DNA of 64,000 nucleotides, from assembly GCA_028281495.1 (NCBI GenBank), contig JANQJU010000017.1:1-64000 (forward strand). Direction: 5' to 3'. This DNA comes from SAR324 cluster bacterium. GTDB taxonomy: Bacteria > SAR324 > NAC60-12. Below the pieces are notes generated by a model. The model had not been told where the DNA came from. It saw nothing but the letters and a program-made list of their open reading frames with translations, and made no database searches. Positions 1 to 9,410 of this stretch are shown one piece after another. A program made the position numbers and the translations under genes. Within the stretch, counting starts at the first letter, position 1, and each line of letters starts with the position of its first letter.

Positions 1-1085
1 CGACCGACACAACCGTCACCAATATAGCCCAATTCCTACAAACGCTGGACTCGGATGGAGATGCGAATAATGGAATTACTATTCCGGCCAACATAGCCAC
101 TGCTGCTGAGGGACAGACCTTAGATTTTACGGCGACTGACTTTGATAGCACTGCGGCTTCGGTCCTGAGTGATATCGGTGTTTCAGCATCCTTGGTTTCT
201 GAATCAACCGCCCAAACGCACTTACAAGGTACGTTGGCGGGGGTGGCTTTAGGGGATACCAGTGGAAATCTTTGTCGAAATCCCATTTCTATCCGTGGGG
301 TTGATGAAAATGGCAACCTCGCCTCCAACATCACCACAGAATACGACAGTAGCGGCAATCCAGTAAGAATCGTGGAACAATATTTTGATGAAGGAGTTAT
401 GGATGAAGAATTAACCGCCACATTGGAATACGATAGTTCAGGAAACTTAATAAAAGAAGTAGAAGTCTCTCAATTGGTGGAGGAAGGCGAAACCCTACAG
501 GAACAGTCTACCAAATCTTATGAATACGATAGCAATGGGTTGTTGACTAAAATTACCTTTGAAGAAGGGGAAATTTTGGCAGAAGGGGCACAGCCTGAAG
601 GGATTGTAGAGAGTTGTGAAGCGGCGGGTCCCAATGGAGGAGATTTGCTCAAAGAGGGTGTTAAAATATTTTTAATTGGGACCGAAACGTTTGAATACGA
701 TGATGCAGGAACATTGATCAAATCCACTTCCAGCGGGGTCCGTTCCTGTAATATTGCCAACGTTGTTGAAGTATGTACCTATGACTACAATAGTAATGGT
801 CGAGTGAGTCGAAATGAATGCAACGAAACCACAACTCAAATCGCCAGCGGAGCCGTCTCCACTTCCCAAGAGCTCGCTACTTTTGAATACGACGAGAATG
901 GATTCCTCACGAAGAAAACCAAAACAGAATCAGAAACGGAAAATGGGGAGACGCTTTCCGAAAGTTATTTTGAAACGTTTGAATATAACAGCATTGGTGC
1001 CATCACTCGCAGTACAGAGGTGGATGAAGGGAATTTCACCGTCACTTCGGAATGGACCTATCCCGATGCTTGCCCCACGGAGTAA
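1..1085 (+). CDS. C-terminal part of a secreted or lipoprotein-like YD-repeat protein (5' end outside window)
   Basis: The reading frame is open from base 3 to the stop at 1083-1085, so the gene starts before the window. The first visible residues contain TNIAQFLQTLDSDGDANNGI, a motif I know from the N-terminal third of large secreted or lipoproteins in marine Gram-negative bacteria. After it come seven imperfect YD-type repeats: EYDSSGNP, EYDSSGNL, EYDSNGLL, EYDDAGTL, DYNSNGRV, EYDENGFL and EYNSIGAI, spaced irregularly by acidic stretches. YD repeats form beta-shell or fibre structures in RHS/teneurin proteins, but there is no RHS core and no toxin tip here; the protein ends soon after the last repeat at YPDACPTE. 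A cell-surface location is inferred. The function is unknown. Confidence 0.75.
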   Translation, partial: TDTTVTNIAQFLQTLDSDGDANNGITIPANIATAAEGQTLDFTATDFDSTAASVLSDIGVSASLVSESTAQTHLQGTLAGVALGDTSGNLCRNPISIRGVDENGNLASNITTEYDSSGNPVRIVEQYFDEGVMDEELTATLEYDSSGNLIKEVEVSQLVEEGETLQEQSTKSYEYDSNGLLTKITFEEGEILAEGAQPEGIVESCEAAGPNGGDLLKEGVKIFLIGTETFEYDDAGTLIKSTSSGVRSCNIANVVEVCTYDYNSNGRVSRNECNETTTQIASGAVSTSQELATFEYDENGFLTKKTKTESETENGETLSESYFETFEYNSIGAITRSTEVDEGNFTVTSEWTYPDACPTE

Positions 1086-1383
1086 TGCTATCTTAAAAGA
1101 TACCAATCTAATCAAGGCTCAGTAGTGTCCTGAGATCATCTCAGGATATGGCCACATATCATTATGTTCTTCTTACTTACTCTACATCTTTCCAAAACAG
1201 ATGAGCCGGAACCTCATCGACAATACAAGATAACATTCAATCTAAGCCAGCTCAAATGAACCACCACCTTGCCGAGAGCTAACTTTGAAAGTTGGGGTGG
1301 AGGTTAAATTTTCTTGTATTTTTCATATTGCATCTTTATTATTTTGTTAGGTTCCAATTTGGATATCAATCAATAGAGAGGGC
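1086..1383. other. Intergenic gap with a possible terminator hairpin
   Basis: No gene is visible in these 298 bases. Near the right end, AACCACCACC (1259-1268) and GGTGGAGGTT (1296-1305) pair at 9 of 10 positions, enclose the small palindrome AACTTTGAAAGTT, and are followed by a T-rich stretch. This could be a weak transcription terminator lying about 75 bases before the PI-PLC start; the long loop keeps confidence low. The region is AT-rich like the gene that follows. Confidence 0.3.
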
Positions 1384-2562
1384 ATGAACATGAATACAAT
1401 CACCAAGGTTTCACTTTTATTATTCGTCTATGTCTGCATGCAGCAGGCGGTTTATGCAGACTGCCCAGACGGGCAATATCTTTGCCCACTCACTGGAAGC
1501 ACTATTAAATACGGAAAGTGTTGGGATTGGGACTCAGTATCTTGTAAGCCATGCAGTAGTTCATATAAAAATCAATGTAACGATAAACTTTACAATCGTT
1601 GGATGAGTAAAACTGCAAAAGTGCAAAAATCTTCAATTATGGAAATAACAATACCTGGTGCACACGATGCAGGAATGGGAAAAATCTCCTCATGTTCCGA
1701 TTATGCGGGGAAAGATGTGACTCAGACACAGGACAGATCATTTATTCAGATGCTAAATTCTGGTATCAGGTATTTTGATATTAGGCCGATAATAGATCAA
1801 GAGGGAAAGATGTATTTAGGCCACTATACTTGGGTGGGAAGAGATATTGATTTAATAGTTCACAAATTTACACTAAGAAATGAAGGTTGTCTCGGTTACT
1901 CAATGGATGAAATGCTTGATGATGTTAGGAGTTTTGTCTCGACCCCTCAACCAGATAATAAAGAAATTATTATTTTAAATCTCGATCATTTTAAGAATTT
2001 TAAAAAATACGATAACAAAAACTCCCATTTTGATAAAAAAGATTTAGATCAATTAAAAAGCAAGATCGTTAGTAAATTAGATGGTTACTTGATTAAGGGA
2101 AATACTGATTTTTTGAAAAAACCAATAAATACTTTAACCAAAACGGGTGCAAAGGTTATTGTTACCTTTCACGCAGAGGGTTATGATGGTTCCGATGGGA
2201 TTTACTCTCAGAAATATCTAAATTTATATGATGAATACTCAAAAACAAATGACTTCAACAAAATGAAGGCCGATCAATTTAAAAAAATGACAGATCATTC
2301 GACTTCAAAATATTTCTTATTATCGTGGACACTAACCCAAGACGAAAACCAAGCAATAGGGTGCATGATTCCAGAGAATTTGGGTAAGCGCTTTGGCTAC
2401 GATTGCGAATCGATAAAAAGCTTGGCGAATATAGCAAATATGCATCTTCATGAAATTCCGACGCAATCCATAAAGACCAAAAAATATCCAAATATAATAT
2501 ACACAGACTATGTATCTGAAGATCAAACAATACTTTCGATACTTATCAATAAAGCTAGGTGA
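1384..2562 (+). CDS. Secreted PI-PLC X-domain protein (phosphatidylinositol-specific phospholipase C-like)
   Basis: A 392-residue protein with a signal peptide (hydrophobic residues about 8-25, likely cleavage after VYA) followed by a Cys-rich stretch (about residues 27-62). The X-domain barrel follows: IPGAHDAGM carries the first catalytic His, GIRYFDIRP is the conserved barrel strand, and LGHYT carries the second catalytic His. The family cleaves phosphatidylinositol or GPI anchors by acid-base catalysis with two histidines, without calcium in bacterial forms. There is no Y domain, as expected for bacterial enzymes. The gene stands alone and is clearly more AT-rich, with many Lys/Asn/Ile codons, than its neighbours, which suggests recent acquisition. 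Substrate is unknown; host-directed or scavenging roles are both possible. Confidence 0.82.
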   Translation: MNMNTITKVSLLLFVYVCMQQAVYADCPDGQYLCPLTGSTIKYGKCWDWDSVSCKPCSSSYKNQCNDKLYNRWMSKTAKVQKSSIMEITIPGAHDAGMGKISSCSDYAGKDVTQTQDRSFIQMLNSGIRYFDIRPIIDQEGKMYLGHYTWVGRDIDLIVHKFTLRNEGCLGYSMDEMLDDVRSFVSTPQPDNKEIIILNLDHFKNFKKYDNKNSHFDKKDLDQLKSKIVSKLDGYLIKGNTDFLKKPINTLTKTGAKVIVTFHAEGYDGSDGIYSQKYLNLYDEYSKTNDFNKMKADQFKKMTDHSTSKYFLLSWTLTQDENQAIGCMIPENLGKRFGYDCESIKSLANIANMHLHEIPTQSIKTKKYPNIIYTDYVSEDQTILSILINKAR

Positions 2563-2789
2563 TATTAGAAAAATTTGTCGTGTTTTCGAACGGCATCCAA
2601 ATATTATCATTCTAACTTTGTGATCCCACTGCTCCCTTGTTTCCAGATTTCTCCCAACACATTTCTTTTTCATTCAATAAGTCGTTAGACATTAATTCTT
2701 TTTAAGTCCCCCGAAAACATAGGATCTGTGATATGGATGGAAAATGGAAGGCCATTTGCTTCCATTAAAACCTTCAATTCAGGTACCTC

Positions 2790-4580
2790 ATGTCCCAGTC
2801 ATCTCTCAATCAGTTTCCACTCAAAGAGCGAATCGGTCATCCTGACCTTTATGTGTACCGCAATAAGCAATGGAATGACTTCCTCGAATGGACTCATAAA
2901 ATGCCTAAGATGGTCTCGAAATCCAGGGCGATCTTGGCACGGAAAAAAAGTGGGAAAACAGCTTTCATTCAACGCCTTTTCAATCACCTTTGGCAGGAAA
3001 ATGGCCCGGTGGTTCCATTCTACTTTGAAGTCTCCGAACGGCGACAATGGCTGGAGGAGTTAGCTCTGAGTTACTACGAGGCCTTTGCCTCGCAGTACAT
3101 CTCCTTCATCACTCGCGATCCTGCGATGATTCGCAAAAATTGGAGACTCCCGCAGATTCAAAAATTTGCTGAACAAACCCAACATTCGATGATCTTGCAG
3201 GATTTGGAAACGATTCAAAGTATACGACAAGATCAAACCGAGGGCCGGCTATGGGATTTTGTCTGTTCCGTGCCGGAGGCTTACGCTGCATCGTTCGATA
3301 TTCGGGTATTGGTCATGATCGATGAGTTTCAATATCTCGGCGACAGGATTTATCTATTGCAATCCAAAAAAGATGTTCCCGACCCTTCAATTCCAGGGGT
3401 GTTTCACGGACTGTCTGAATCGAAAATTGCCCCCATGCTCGTGACAGGTTCTTATATTGGTTGGCTATTGAATATCATGCGCCAGCATTTGGAAGGGGCA
3501 CGACTGAAGATTATCGAGTTTCCGCCTTCCCTAGCTCCTGAAGAAAGCTTGGAAGTGGTATTACGCCTCTCTGAACATCTAGAGGTCCCCGTAACGAATA
3601 CGACCGCTTTGCAAATCGCTGAGATGTGCCAGCATGATCCTTTTTTTATTCGTTGTTTGATGGATTCGGCAGCCTCTCACTTGGATTTGACCACTGAGGC
3701 TGGCGTTCGAGAAGCGGTGAAGTACGAAGTGACTTCCAGCACTTCAGAAATGGCACGAACTTGGGGCGAGTATATTTATATGGCAGTGGACCGTATCAAT
3801 CAGGTAAATGCCAAGCGAATCTTATTTTTTCTGACCAAATATCGAGATCGCGTTTGGACGCATCGAGAAATCCAAAAATCTTTGAAATCGGAATTAGACC
3901 TCACCACAATTCTTCACGAATGCGACAGTTTGTGGAAAGCCGATTTGATCCTACGTGGACATAACGACATTACTTTTCAAGGCTTGCAGGACAGCACTTT
4001 GGAAATGATCTTGACCCACCGTTTTCAAGGAGAGATTGAGGATTTTCAGGTGGATTGGGATCACCGTTTGGACTCCGATTGGCAACGTTGGAAACAACGA
4101 TTCCATTCTGCACAAGGGCGGTACAATTGGTTATCCGGTCGAGTTGCCGAATATTTATTGGCCAATGAGTTACGTCATCAACATCCAATCCAACTATCCC
4201 AATATTTCCACGGGATCAGCCACGAGGAGCCAATCGTTTTTTCCGAAGTTCAGACTCGTTATCGATTCCAGATCTATAAAGGTGTCTCGGCTCAAGACTT
4301 TGAAATCGATGTGAAGGCAGAGGCATCGACCGAGCAAAAAATTTTGTTGGTGGAAGTCAAAAAAATCCAAACCAAAGTTAGTGAATCGATGGTCGCAACC
4401 TTTGCTCAAAAAGTTCGGCTGTTTGTCGAGCAAAACCTCGAAAAACAAGTGCTTGCTGCGATATGGGGCTGGAGTGGTTTCACAGAAGAAGCTTTGCAGC
4501 GATGTCGTAAAAATCACATCGGATACGCCGAATCAGCAGATGTGGTAGGCGAAACGAAACTTTTTAAGCTGGTGGTTTGA
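2790..4580 (+). CDS. AAA-type ATPase with C-terminal PD-(D/E)XK nuclease-like domain
   Basis: A 596-residue cytoplasmic protein. Residues about 46-60 hold a P-loop, ILARKKSGKTAF, and residues about 172-183 a Walker B, VLVMIDEFQYL. This layout resembles the archaeal-ATPase/DUF234 type of STAND-like ATPases, which usually have a winged-helix middle and a nuclease-like tail. The tail fits: FEIDVKA followed by ILLVEVKK (about residues 500-525) gives the D...E-x-K signature of the restriction-endonuclease fold. The P-loop is atypical (SGKT preceded by RKK). No partner gene is adjacent. A defence or DNA-processing role is inferred only. The start is the ATG at 2790; a longer overlapping frame at 2728 is a shadow. 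Confidence 0.75.
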   Translation: MSQSSLNQFPLKERIGHPDLYVYRNKQWNDFLEWTHKMPKMVSKSRAILARKKSGKTAFIQRLFNHLWQENGPVVPFYFEVSERRQWLEELALSYYEAFASQYISFITRDPAMIRKNWRLPQIQKFAEQTQHSMILQDLETIQSIRQDQTEGRLWDFVCSVPEAYAASFDIRVLVMIDEFQYLGDRIYLLQSKKDVPDPSIPGVFHGLSESKIAPMLVTGSYIGWLLNIMRQHLEGARLKIIEFPPSLAPEESLEVVLRLSEHLEVPVTNTTALQIAEMCQHDPFFIRCLMDSAASHLDLTTEAGVREAVKYEVTSSTSEMARTWGEYIYMAVDRINQVNAKRILFFLTKYRDRVWTHREIQKSLKSELDLTTILHECDSLWKADLILRGHNDITFQGLQDSTLEMILTHRFQGEIEDFQVDWDHRLDSDWQRWKQRFHSAQGRYNWLSGRVAEYLLANELRHQHPIQLSQYFHGISHEEPIVFSEVQTRYRFQIYKGVSAQDFEIDVKAEASTEQKILLVEVKKIQTKVSESMVATFAQKVRLFVEQNLEKQVLAAIWGWSGFTEEALQRCRKNHIGYAESADVVGETKLFKLVV

Positions 4581-4717
4581 ACAAATCCGACATTTTCTAC
4601 TTTTAAGTGTTTTCAGCACACTTTCTAATATGATTCCTATCAAATCGTTTTCCCAATAGCATAGTGACCACATACTCCATTTTCTCCACCTAACTCCCCA
4701 TTCTTTTTGATCATCCC

Positions 4718-5650
4718 ATGCAACACATTTTAAGTATCATCACTCCCATATTTTTACTGATCTTCCTTGGTTACTTGAGTGTTTATTTTCGGCTCATCCC
4801 TCAAAGCGCGATAGCGGGTTTAGGTCGATTTGTTCTGTATTTATCCTTGCCTGCACTCATTATTAAAAATTTAGTGGGTATGAATCTCGATGGTTTGCTG
4901 AACCCGCTATTTTTAGGGATATACGGTGCCGGAGGCCTACTCACGATAGGGATTACTCTGGTGGGGAGTCGGTTGCTCTTTCAAGATAAATGGTATGTCG
5001 CTGGTATCCGTGGCATTGGAGCCACCATGCCGAATTCTATCTACATTGGATTCCCACTTGTGTTGCAAACGGTACAAAACGAGTCCACACAAGCATTCAT
5101 CATGGCCATTCTTGTAGAAAATGTTCTGTTGTTTCCTTTTCTACTCATTTTTATTGAAGTGGTTTTGGCGAAAAAGGAAACTGACCTCATTGCTTCTTGC
5201 AAGGCAGTCTTGATGAGGGTCTTGGGGAATCCGATTATTTTATCCATTCTTGTTGGACTATTATGGAAAATTTTTAATCTGCCTTTGCCTGAAGTGATCC
5301 ACAAATCTTTAGGAATCTTGGGGCAAGCTGCCACTCCAGTGGCATTGATCGTGATCGGAGGAACGTTGGTGGGAACTTCTATCAATAGCGGTTTCAATCA
5401 GATGATTATGGTGGCTGGTCTCAAGTTAGTCGCCTTTCCCTTAATTGTCTCAAGTTTACTGATTCTTTTACCGGGTTTATCCTCAGACCTGAAAACGGCT
5501 TTAATCATTTTCTCTGCGCTGCCGATGTTCAGTATTTACCCGATCATTGGGGGAGCCTATGGGGAAGCACAATTTTGTGCAAGTACCTTGCTTCTCACCA
5601 CCTTGTTATCTGCGATTACTATCAGTGTCATGCTATTGATCGTCATTTAA
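4718..5650 (+). CDS. AEC (auxin efflux carrier) family transporter
   Basis: A 310-residue integral membrane protein of about ten hydrophobic segments, full length for the bacterial AEC family. Family features are visible: the N-terminal FLLIFLGYLSV helix, the helix-breaking SLPALIIKN after helix 2, NSIYIGFPL in the middle, and GGTLVGTSI plus a glycine-rich region around SIYPIIGGAYG near the C-terminus. These carriers export organic anions such as malate or other carboxylates, driven by ion gradients; the substrate cannot be told from sequence. The gene is transcribed towards the minus-strand lipoprotein gene, with only 5 bases between their stop codons. Confidence 0.85.
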   Translation: MQHILSIITPIFLLIFLGYLSVYFRLIPQSAIAGLGRFVLYLSLPALIIKNLVGMNLDGLLNPLFLGIYGAGGLLTIGITLVGSRLLFQDKWYVAGIRGIGATMPNSIYIGFPLVLQTVQNESTQAFIMAILVENVLLFPFLLIFIEVVLAKKETDLIASCKAVLMRVLGNPIILSILVGLLWKIFNLPLPEVIHKSLGILGQAATPVALIVIGGTLVGTSINSGFNQMIMVAGLKLVAFPLIVSSLLILLPGLSSDLKTALIIFSALPMFSIYPIIGGAYGEAQFCASTLLLTTLLSAITISVMLLIVI

Positions 5651-5655
5651 ATGGA

Positions 5656-6153
5656 TCAGCCTTTCCAATGCACGCGCCTGCGAAACTCAGTACGAACTCG
5701 CTCCGTCCAAATAGTGGCCTCTTCGGAAGTGATTACCTTGTTATCCACCCCCTCCTGAATGAAGGGAACAAAACTAGCTGTTAACGTTTCGATCAAATTT
5801 TCTGAATCCAGTCCTAGAGTTTCGCAGACACCAGCTAGATTAAGACCCGAGTCCATCAGGACATGCATCTCATCGTGAGTGATACCCAAAAACACTTCAA
5901 GCACCTCTTCTATAGGCCCATGGCCGCGGTGAAGGCCCAATCTCCCGTTACCCCATGCCGTTTCCACAAGATCCTCTAAGTCAGATTTCTGATCGACTTT
6001 CCCATCGAAAGGTGAGCCGCCTCCAGTGCCACGAGCAGTAATATTCGTTAAGACTTCGCCAGTTGAAGAACTCTTAATATTTTCCTGAGATTTGGTACAC
6101 GAACTTAGAAGAGTCATAAGGCAAAGAACCAGAAGAGTATTCAGTATCTTCAT
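5656..6153 (-). CDS. Small lipoprotein of unknown function
   Basis: 165 residues. The N-terminus MKILNTLLVLCLMTLLSSC is a lipoprotein signal peptide with lipobox LSSC (Cys about 19). The mature part has a Gly-rich linker (GTGGGSPFDG) and then a helical domain; I do not recognise it. A good Shine-Dalgarno (GGAAAGG) precedes the ATG. It lies 24 bases downstream of the NAD(P)-binding oxidoreductase gene on the same strand, so the two are probably co-transcribed. Confidence 0.6.
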   Translation of the reverse strand: MKILNTLLVLCLMTLLSSCTKSQENIKSSSTGEVLTNITARGTGGGSPFDGKVDQKSDLEDLVETAWGNGRLGLHRGHGPIEEVLEVFLGITHDEMHVLMDSGLNLAGVCETLGLDSENLIETLTASFVPFIQEGVDNKVITSEEATIWTERVRTEFRRRVHWKG

Positions 6154-6177
6154 ATCGACCTTTCCGATAAATCACAT

Positions 6178-6852
6178 TCAAGACGTTGCTACACAAACAC
6201 GATGACCAATCAGTTCTCCTTTTTCGAGGTCATCCACGATAACCTGTGCAATGTCGCCAAAATTAACCTTGATGGCATTTTTACCACCAAGCTCATCAAG
6301 CGTCACCACACGACTGGAAGTCGATGGTCCGTCTACCATCATTCCAGGGCACACGAACGTGTACGGTAGTCCCGTACTTTCCATGAAAGCCATCGCCTCC
6401 AAATGCCCCTTCGTCATTTTTTGAATTTTCTCCTTTGGCATGGAAGGGATACCAAACTCAGCCATTGCATCGGTATCTTCCCAATCTTGTAACAACACGG
6501 TCTTGTTGCTACCTGGAACCCACAAAGCCCCCAAACCTCCTACCATATAGAATTTTTCAACACCGCTGGCTGCTGCGTTATTCACAATGGACTGTGCCAT
6601 CTCGATGGTTGAGTTGCCTCCTGCGGGTGAGGTGCAATTGATCGCAACTTGGCAACCTTTGCAGGCATCCCTCACGCCCGTGGCATTCATCACATCCCCG
6701 CTTACAATTTGCAGCTTCTCAAACAAAGGGTCCGTCTTGTCCAATTTGTCCGGCGAACGCACAAAAGCAACCACCTCGTGACCCGCTTTCAGTGCGGTCT
6801 TCCAAGTCCATTGTCCTAGACCGCCCGTGGCACCAAATATAATAATTTTCAT
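6178..6852 (-). CDS. Atypical SDR / NAD(P)-binding (NmrA/YwnB-like) protein
   Basis: 224 residues with an N-terminal Rossmann motif IIIFGATGGLGQWT (residues 3-16) and the following FVRSPDKL that commonly reads NADP. The YxxxK pair of classical short-chain dehydrogenases is not evident, so it belongs with atypical SDRs of the NAD(P)H-binding (PF13460-like) group, which act as reductases, epimerase-like enzymes or redox sensors. The start is set by AAGGAGAGAAAATG. It heads a two-gene unit with the small lipoprotein. The substrate is unknown. Confidence 0.8.
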   Translation of the reverse strand: MKIIIFGATGGLGQWTWKTALKAGHEVVAFVRSPDKLDKTDPLFEKLQIVSGDVMNATGVRDACKGCQVAINCTSPAGGNSTIEMAQSIVNNAAASGVEKFYMVGGLGALWVPGSNKTVLLQDWEDTDAMAEFGIPSMPKEKIQKMTKGHLEAMAFMESTGLPYTFVCPGMMVDGPSTSSRVVTLDELGGKNAIKVNFGDIAQVIVDDLEKGELIGHRVCVATS

Positions 6853-7093
6853 TTTCTCTCCTTATACTTGTTCTCAAAACGTTGTGACCTTTTAAGGACA
6901 CTATTGATGGATTTTTTAAAACCCACCCAGCAACATTCGACAACAAAGCGCCATATTGCTCAATTTGACCAAATTTTGCATTAACTACTTCACCGATTTC
7001 CATAGAAAACGCCTGTACTCTTTTGGGGTTCACTCCCAAAGAAATCGACAAGAGCATCTACCCGAATGTTAAAATAACGAATCGAGGGTCAAA

Positions 7094-7420
7094 ATGTTAA
7101 TCAAACTTGCAAGAATCCTTGTTGTCTCCACAGCAGCATTTTCGATATTTGCTCTATGGACTCGTAAAGTACCTCCGGTTTTATGCTTTTCGCTTTTTGG
7201 GGGTACCTTTGTTCTCATTGCGTGTATTGAGCTTCATGAAGGGATCACTTCTTACGTTTCCCCCAAGTCATCTCCTATTTTTCCCAATTCATCGGAAGAA
7301 TATGAAGTGAGTCGAAAAACGCATCCAAAGTCATTTTGGTTTTTAATTATTTTTTATTTTCTACTTGGTATTTCAATTATTGGCGCTGCTATTTTTTTTC
7401 ATTTTTATGAGGCGAACTAG
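7094..7420 (+). CDS. Small membrane protein of unknown function
   Basis: 108 residues with hydrophobic segments at about residues 5-22, 28-44 and 80-104, and a polar, Pro/Ser-rich loop between them. A GAGGG Shine-Dalgarno sits 5 bases before the ATG, which supports it as a real gene despite its size. I recognise no family. It lies divergently from the SDR gene across a 241-base gap that must hold both promoters. Confidence 0.55.
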   Translation: MLIKLARILVVSTAAFSIFALWTRKVPPVLCFSLFGGTFVLIACIELHEGITSYVSPKSSPIFPNSSEEYEVSRKTHPKSFWFLIIFYFLLGISIIGAAIFFHFYEAN

Positions 7421-7437
7421 AACTAGGTGGAAACAAA

Positions 7438-7736
7438 AAGTTCCATGCCCTGTTTTTCAGAAACGTGACTGGATCTTGATTTGAATCCACTGTCGATTGG
7501 AGGATGAGGTTTCTTGTTCTGCTGCAAACGTTTTGGTGTTTTCTCAGGCTTGCAACTCCTCATATTCACAGGTCCCCCAAGATCAAATATCCTGAACCCG
7601 GAATCAGGACTTCCGAAACCCAGATGCCCCAACAACCCAAGGAGAACACCCCCATACGACGGAAGGCCAACACATCAATACAATTCCCAACTTGATGGGA
7701 CTGCACCTCTTTGGAGACAATGAGATGGAGCATTTC
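7438..7736 (-). pseudogene. Dead, internally deleted copy of the CPBP (CAAX) protease gene at 9411-10436
   Basis: About 300 bases closely match the two ends of the CPBP gene. Bases 7438-7567 match its 3' end (9393-9522) and bases about 7575-7736 match its 5' end (10268-10436). Roughly 745 bases between them, encoding the active-site helices, are absent. At the junction the reading frame from the 5' part (GSGYLILGDL) runs straight into TGA, and the 3' part is out of frame and has its own TGA, so no protease can be made. The original start codon also appears changed to CTG. This is a duplicate that was deleted, with the unrecognised gene 7845-9200 lying between the live and dead copies. Confidence 0.85.
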
Positions 7737-7763
7737 AGCTGGAAATTGAAGACAATGAAGGGA

Positions 7764-7811
7764 GCTCAATAGAATTGAGCATCTAACCCGAGATTCCCTC
7801 CGGCGAGGGAA
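7764..7811 (-). terminator. Two hairpins downstream of the 7845-9200 gene
   Basis: TTCCCTC/GAGGGAA (7794-7811, 4-base loop) and GCTCAAT/ATTGAGC (7764-7780, 3-base loop) are perfect 7-bp stems just past the stop of the minus-strand gene. No long T run follows either, so they may be imperfect terminators or RNA-stabilising hairpins. Confidence 0.4.
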
Positions 7812-7844
7812 CCTCATTTGAAAAGTGTCTTCGTAACCAAGCCC

Positions 7845-9200
7845 TCAACTCGAAGTGGGCGGGGTTGCGGTTGTGATCAACATGGCCTGTTGCGGATCCT
7901 CTTTTGAAAAGCTTTTTGCGGGATAGAGTAGGGTGTAGATGTCCTGATAGACGCCGTCACGTTTGAAAAGCCCTTCGTTTTCAGCACCCAATCCATAATT
8001 CATGAAAGGTTCATTGACCGGCGACGTATCATCATATTGAAAAAAGAATTCCCCTTCCGCATTCAAACGCAAATACCACGCTCCATCAAGTCCATCCGCT
8101 TCGTCTTTATACATCGTGCCCAAAACAATGTTGCTGGGATACTGCCCAAACCCTTTAGATTTTTTTTTGTAATTGTTCCAGGTTGCCAACCTCAAATACT
8201 GATATCCCCCTTGCTGCAACGATCCTAAGAGAAAGAGATATTGTTTTCCAGGGACTGGATTATCAATTGCTTCGAGCGGTCGCAGATTGAGGATAGTAGT
8301 ACCGTCTGATTTCAGGCCTTGGAATTTTCCCACAATGCCGATGTCTTTGACATGTTGGAAAAACAAATAAGCAGGATGTTTGTCGAAAGTATTTCCTTCA
8401 TCATATCGAGTAGGATGGGCCTTAGACTGAATTTGAATCGAAATCTCAGGGATGGCTCCTCCTTTGGTTCTGATAGCCCCCATGAGCTGATGTATTGATT
8501 CGGGAACCGTTTCTTTAAAATAGGCTTCCAAACGCGGTGTGATACTGGTGATAACCTCGAGCCACGCTGCCGATTCAGGAAAATCCAGCACGCCTTTTCG
8601 GCTCAATGCTGCCGCCCAACGCATACAAAACTCCGCCATCCAAACATAGCGGTAGGCTTCAATCACAACCGATTTCAGTCCGATGTAGTACGAGAAAAAC
8701 TCGTTGTTCTCGATCAAATGTTTGTTTTGGAGGTCGAGGAGCCCCGTTTCCTTGTCAAACAGAAATCTCTGGATATGCGCAATATCGTTCAATACCCCTG
8801 TACGGCTATCAATCAACTGGGACGCTACCGTCACCATGCGACGTCTTATGGCGTTCATCGTCGATCGATCGGTTATTGGGGTTTGGAGGAGAAAATTGAT
8901 CTCATTGAACGAATTCTGAATATTGATCGTGTAGGTGGCGACTTCATTGGCCTGAAAATGGAGTTCAAAGTCTCCAATTTGTGCCTTCAAATCAGAGAGT
9001 TTTTGACTGACCCCCTTCAAGGTTTTCTGGAGTTCATCTAACTTCTTCAAGACCTCTGCATTGGGATCCGCTTTTTCATTGGGATCCTCCCCCTCAATTA
9101 AATCGATGACATCATTCGTGTAAGTCCCTAGATTGGGAAGTCCTATATAGGTGCCTAATGCGTTTAACGAATTTGTGAAGACATCTTCTAATAAGCTCAT
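7845..9200 (-). CDS. Unrecognised two-part protein: helical N-terminal half, beta-rich C-terminal half
   Basis: About 451 residues from the ATG at 9200 (MSLLEDVF); longer starts at 9212 and 9227 exist, but the GAGAAAGAG just upstream favours 9200. There is no signal peptide. Residues about 30-110 are heptad-like (KKLDELQKTLKGVSQKL and similar), followed by more long helices to about residue 250. The last 200 residues look beta-rich with repeated aromatic strands (QYLFLLGSL, QYLRLATWNN, AWYLRLNAEGEFFFQ). A long helical bundle followed by a beta domain is the layout of several alpha-pore-forming toxins, but I see no family signature, so this is only a shape argument. It lies between a live CPBP protease gene upstream and a dead copy downstream. 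Confidence 0.55.
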   Translation of the reverse strand: MSLLEDVFTNSLNALGTYIGLPNLGTYTNDVIDLIEGEDPNEKADPNAEVLKKLDELQKTLKGVSQKLSDLKAQIGDFELHFQANEVATYTINIQNSFNEINFLLQTPITDRSTMNAIRRRMVTVASQLIDSRTGVLNDIAHIQRFLFDKETGLLDLQNKHLIENNEFFSYYIGLKSVVIEAYRYVWMAEFCMRWAAALSRKGVLDFPESAAWLEVITSITPRLEAYFKETVPESIHQLMGAIRTKGGAIPEISIQIQSKAHPTRYDEGNTFDKHPAYLFFQHVKDIGIVGKFQGLKSDGTTILNLRPLEAIDNPVPGKQYLFLLGSLQQGGYQYLRLATWNNYKKKSKGFGQYPSNIVLGTMYKDEADGLDGAWYLRLNAEGEFFFQYDDTSPVNEPFMNYGLGAENEGLFKRDGVYQDIYTLLYPAKSFSKEDPQQAMLITTATPPTSS

Positions 9201-9410
9201 TCTCTTTCTCATCTTCAATGTTAACAAAAACCCTTAGCACAGACGAATTGCTCGTGCTTAAGGATAATAATCTGAACAGCAGGTTTCTAACCCAAAGATT
9301 TAGTACTAGCCTTGTTTGCAACTGTAAAGAATTGTTATGATAACTTTTTACTGTTAGACTTTTTTACCTCAATCTTAATTTGAGAAAGAATAAGTTCTAT
9401 GCCTTGTTTT

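Noticed and set aside
2728..3063. 111-codon frame overlapping the AAA ATPase start
   Set aside because: It is out of frame with a gene that has both Walker motifs; no content of its own.
7423..7817. Two short genes with CPBP-like ends
   Set aside because: They are the two out-of-frame pieces of one deleted copy, so they are called as a pseudogene.
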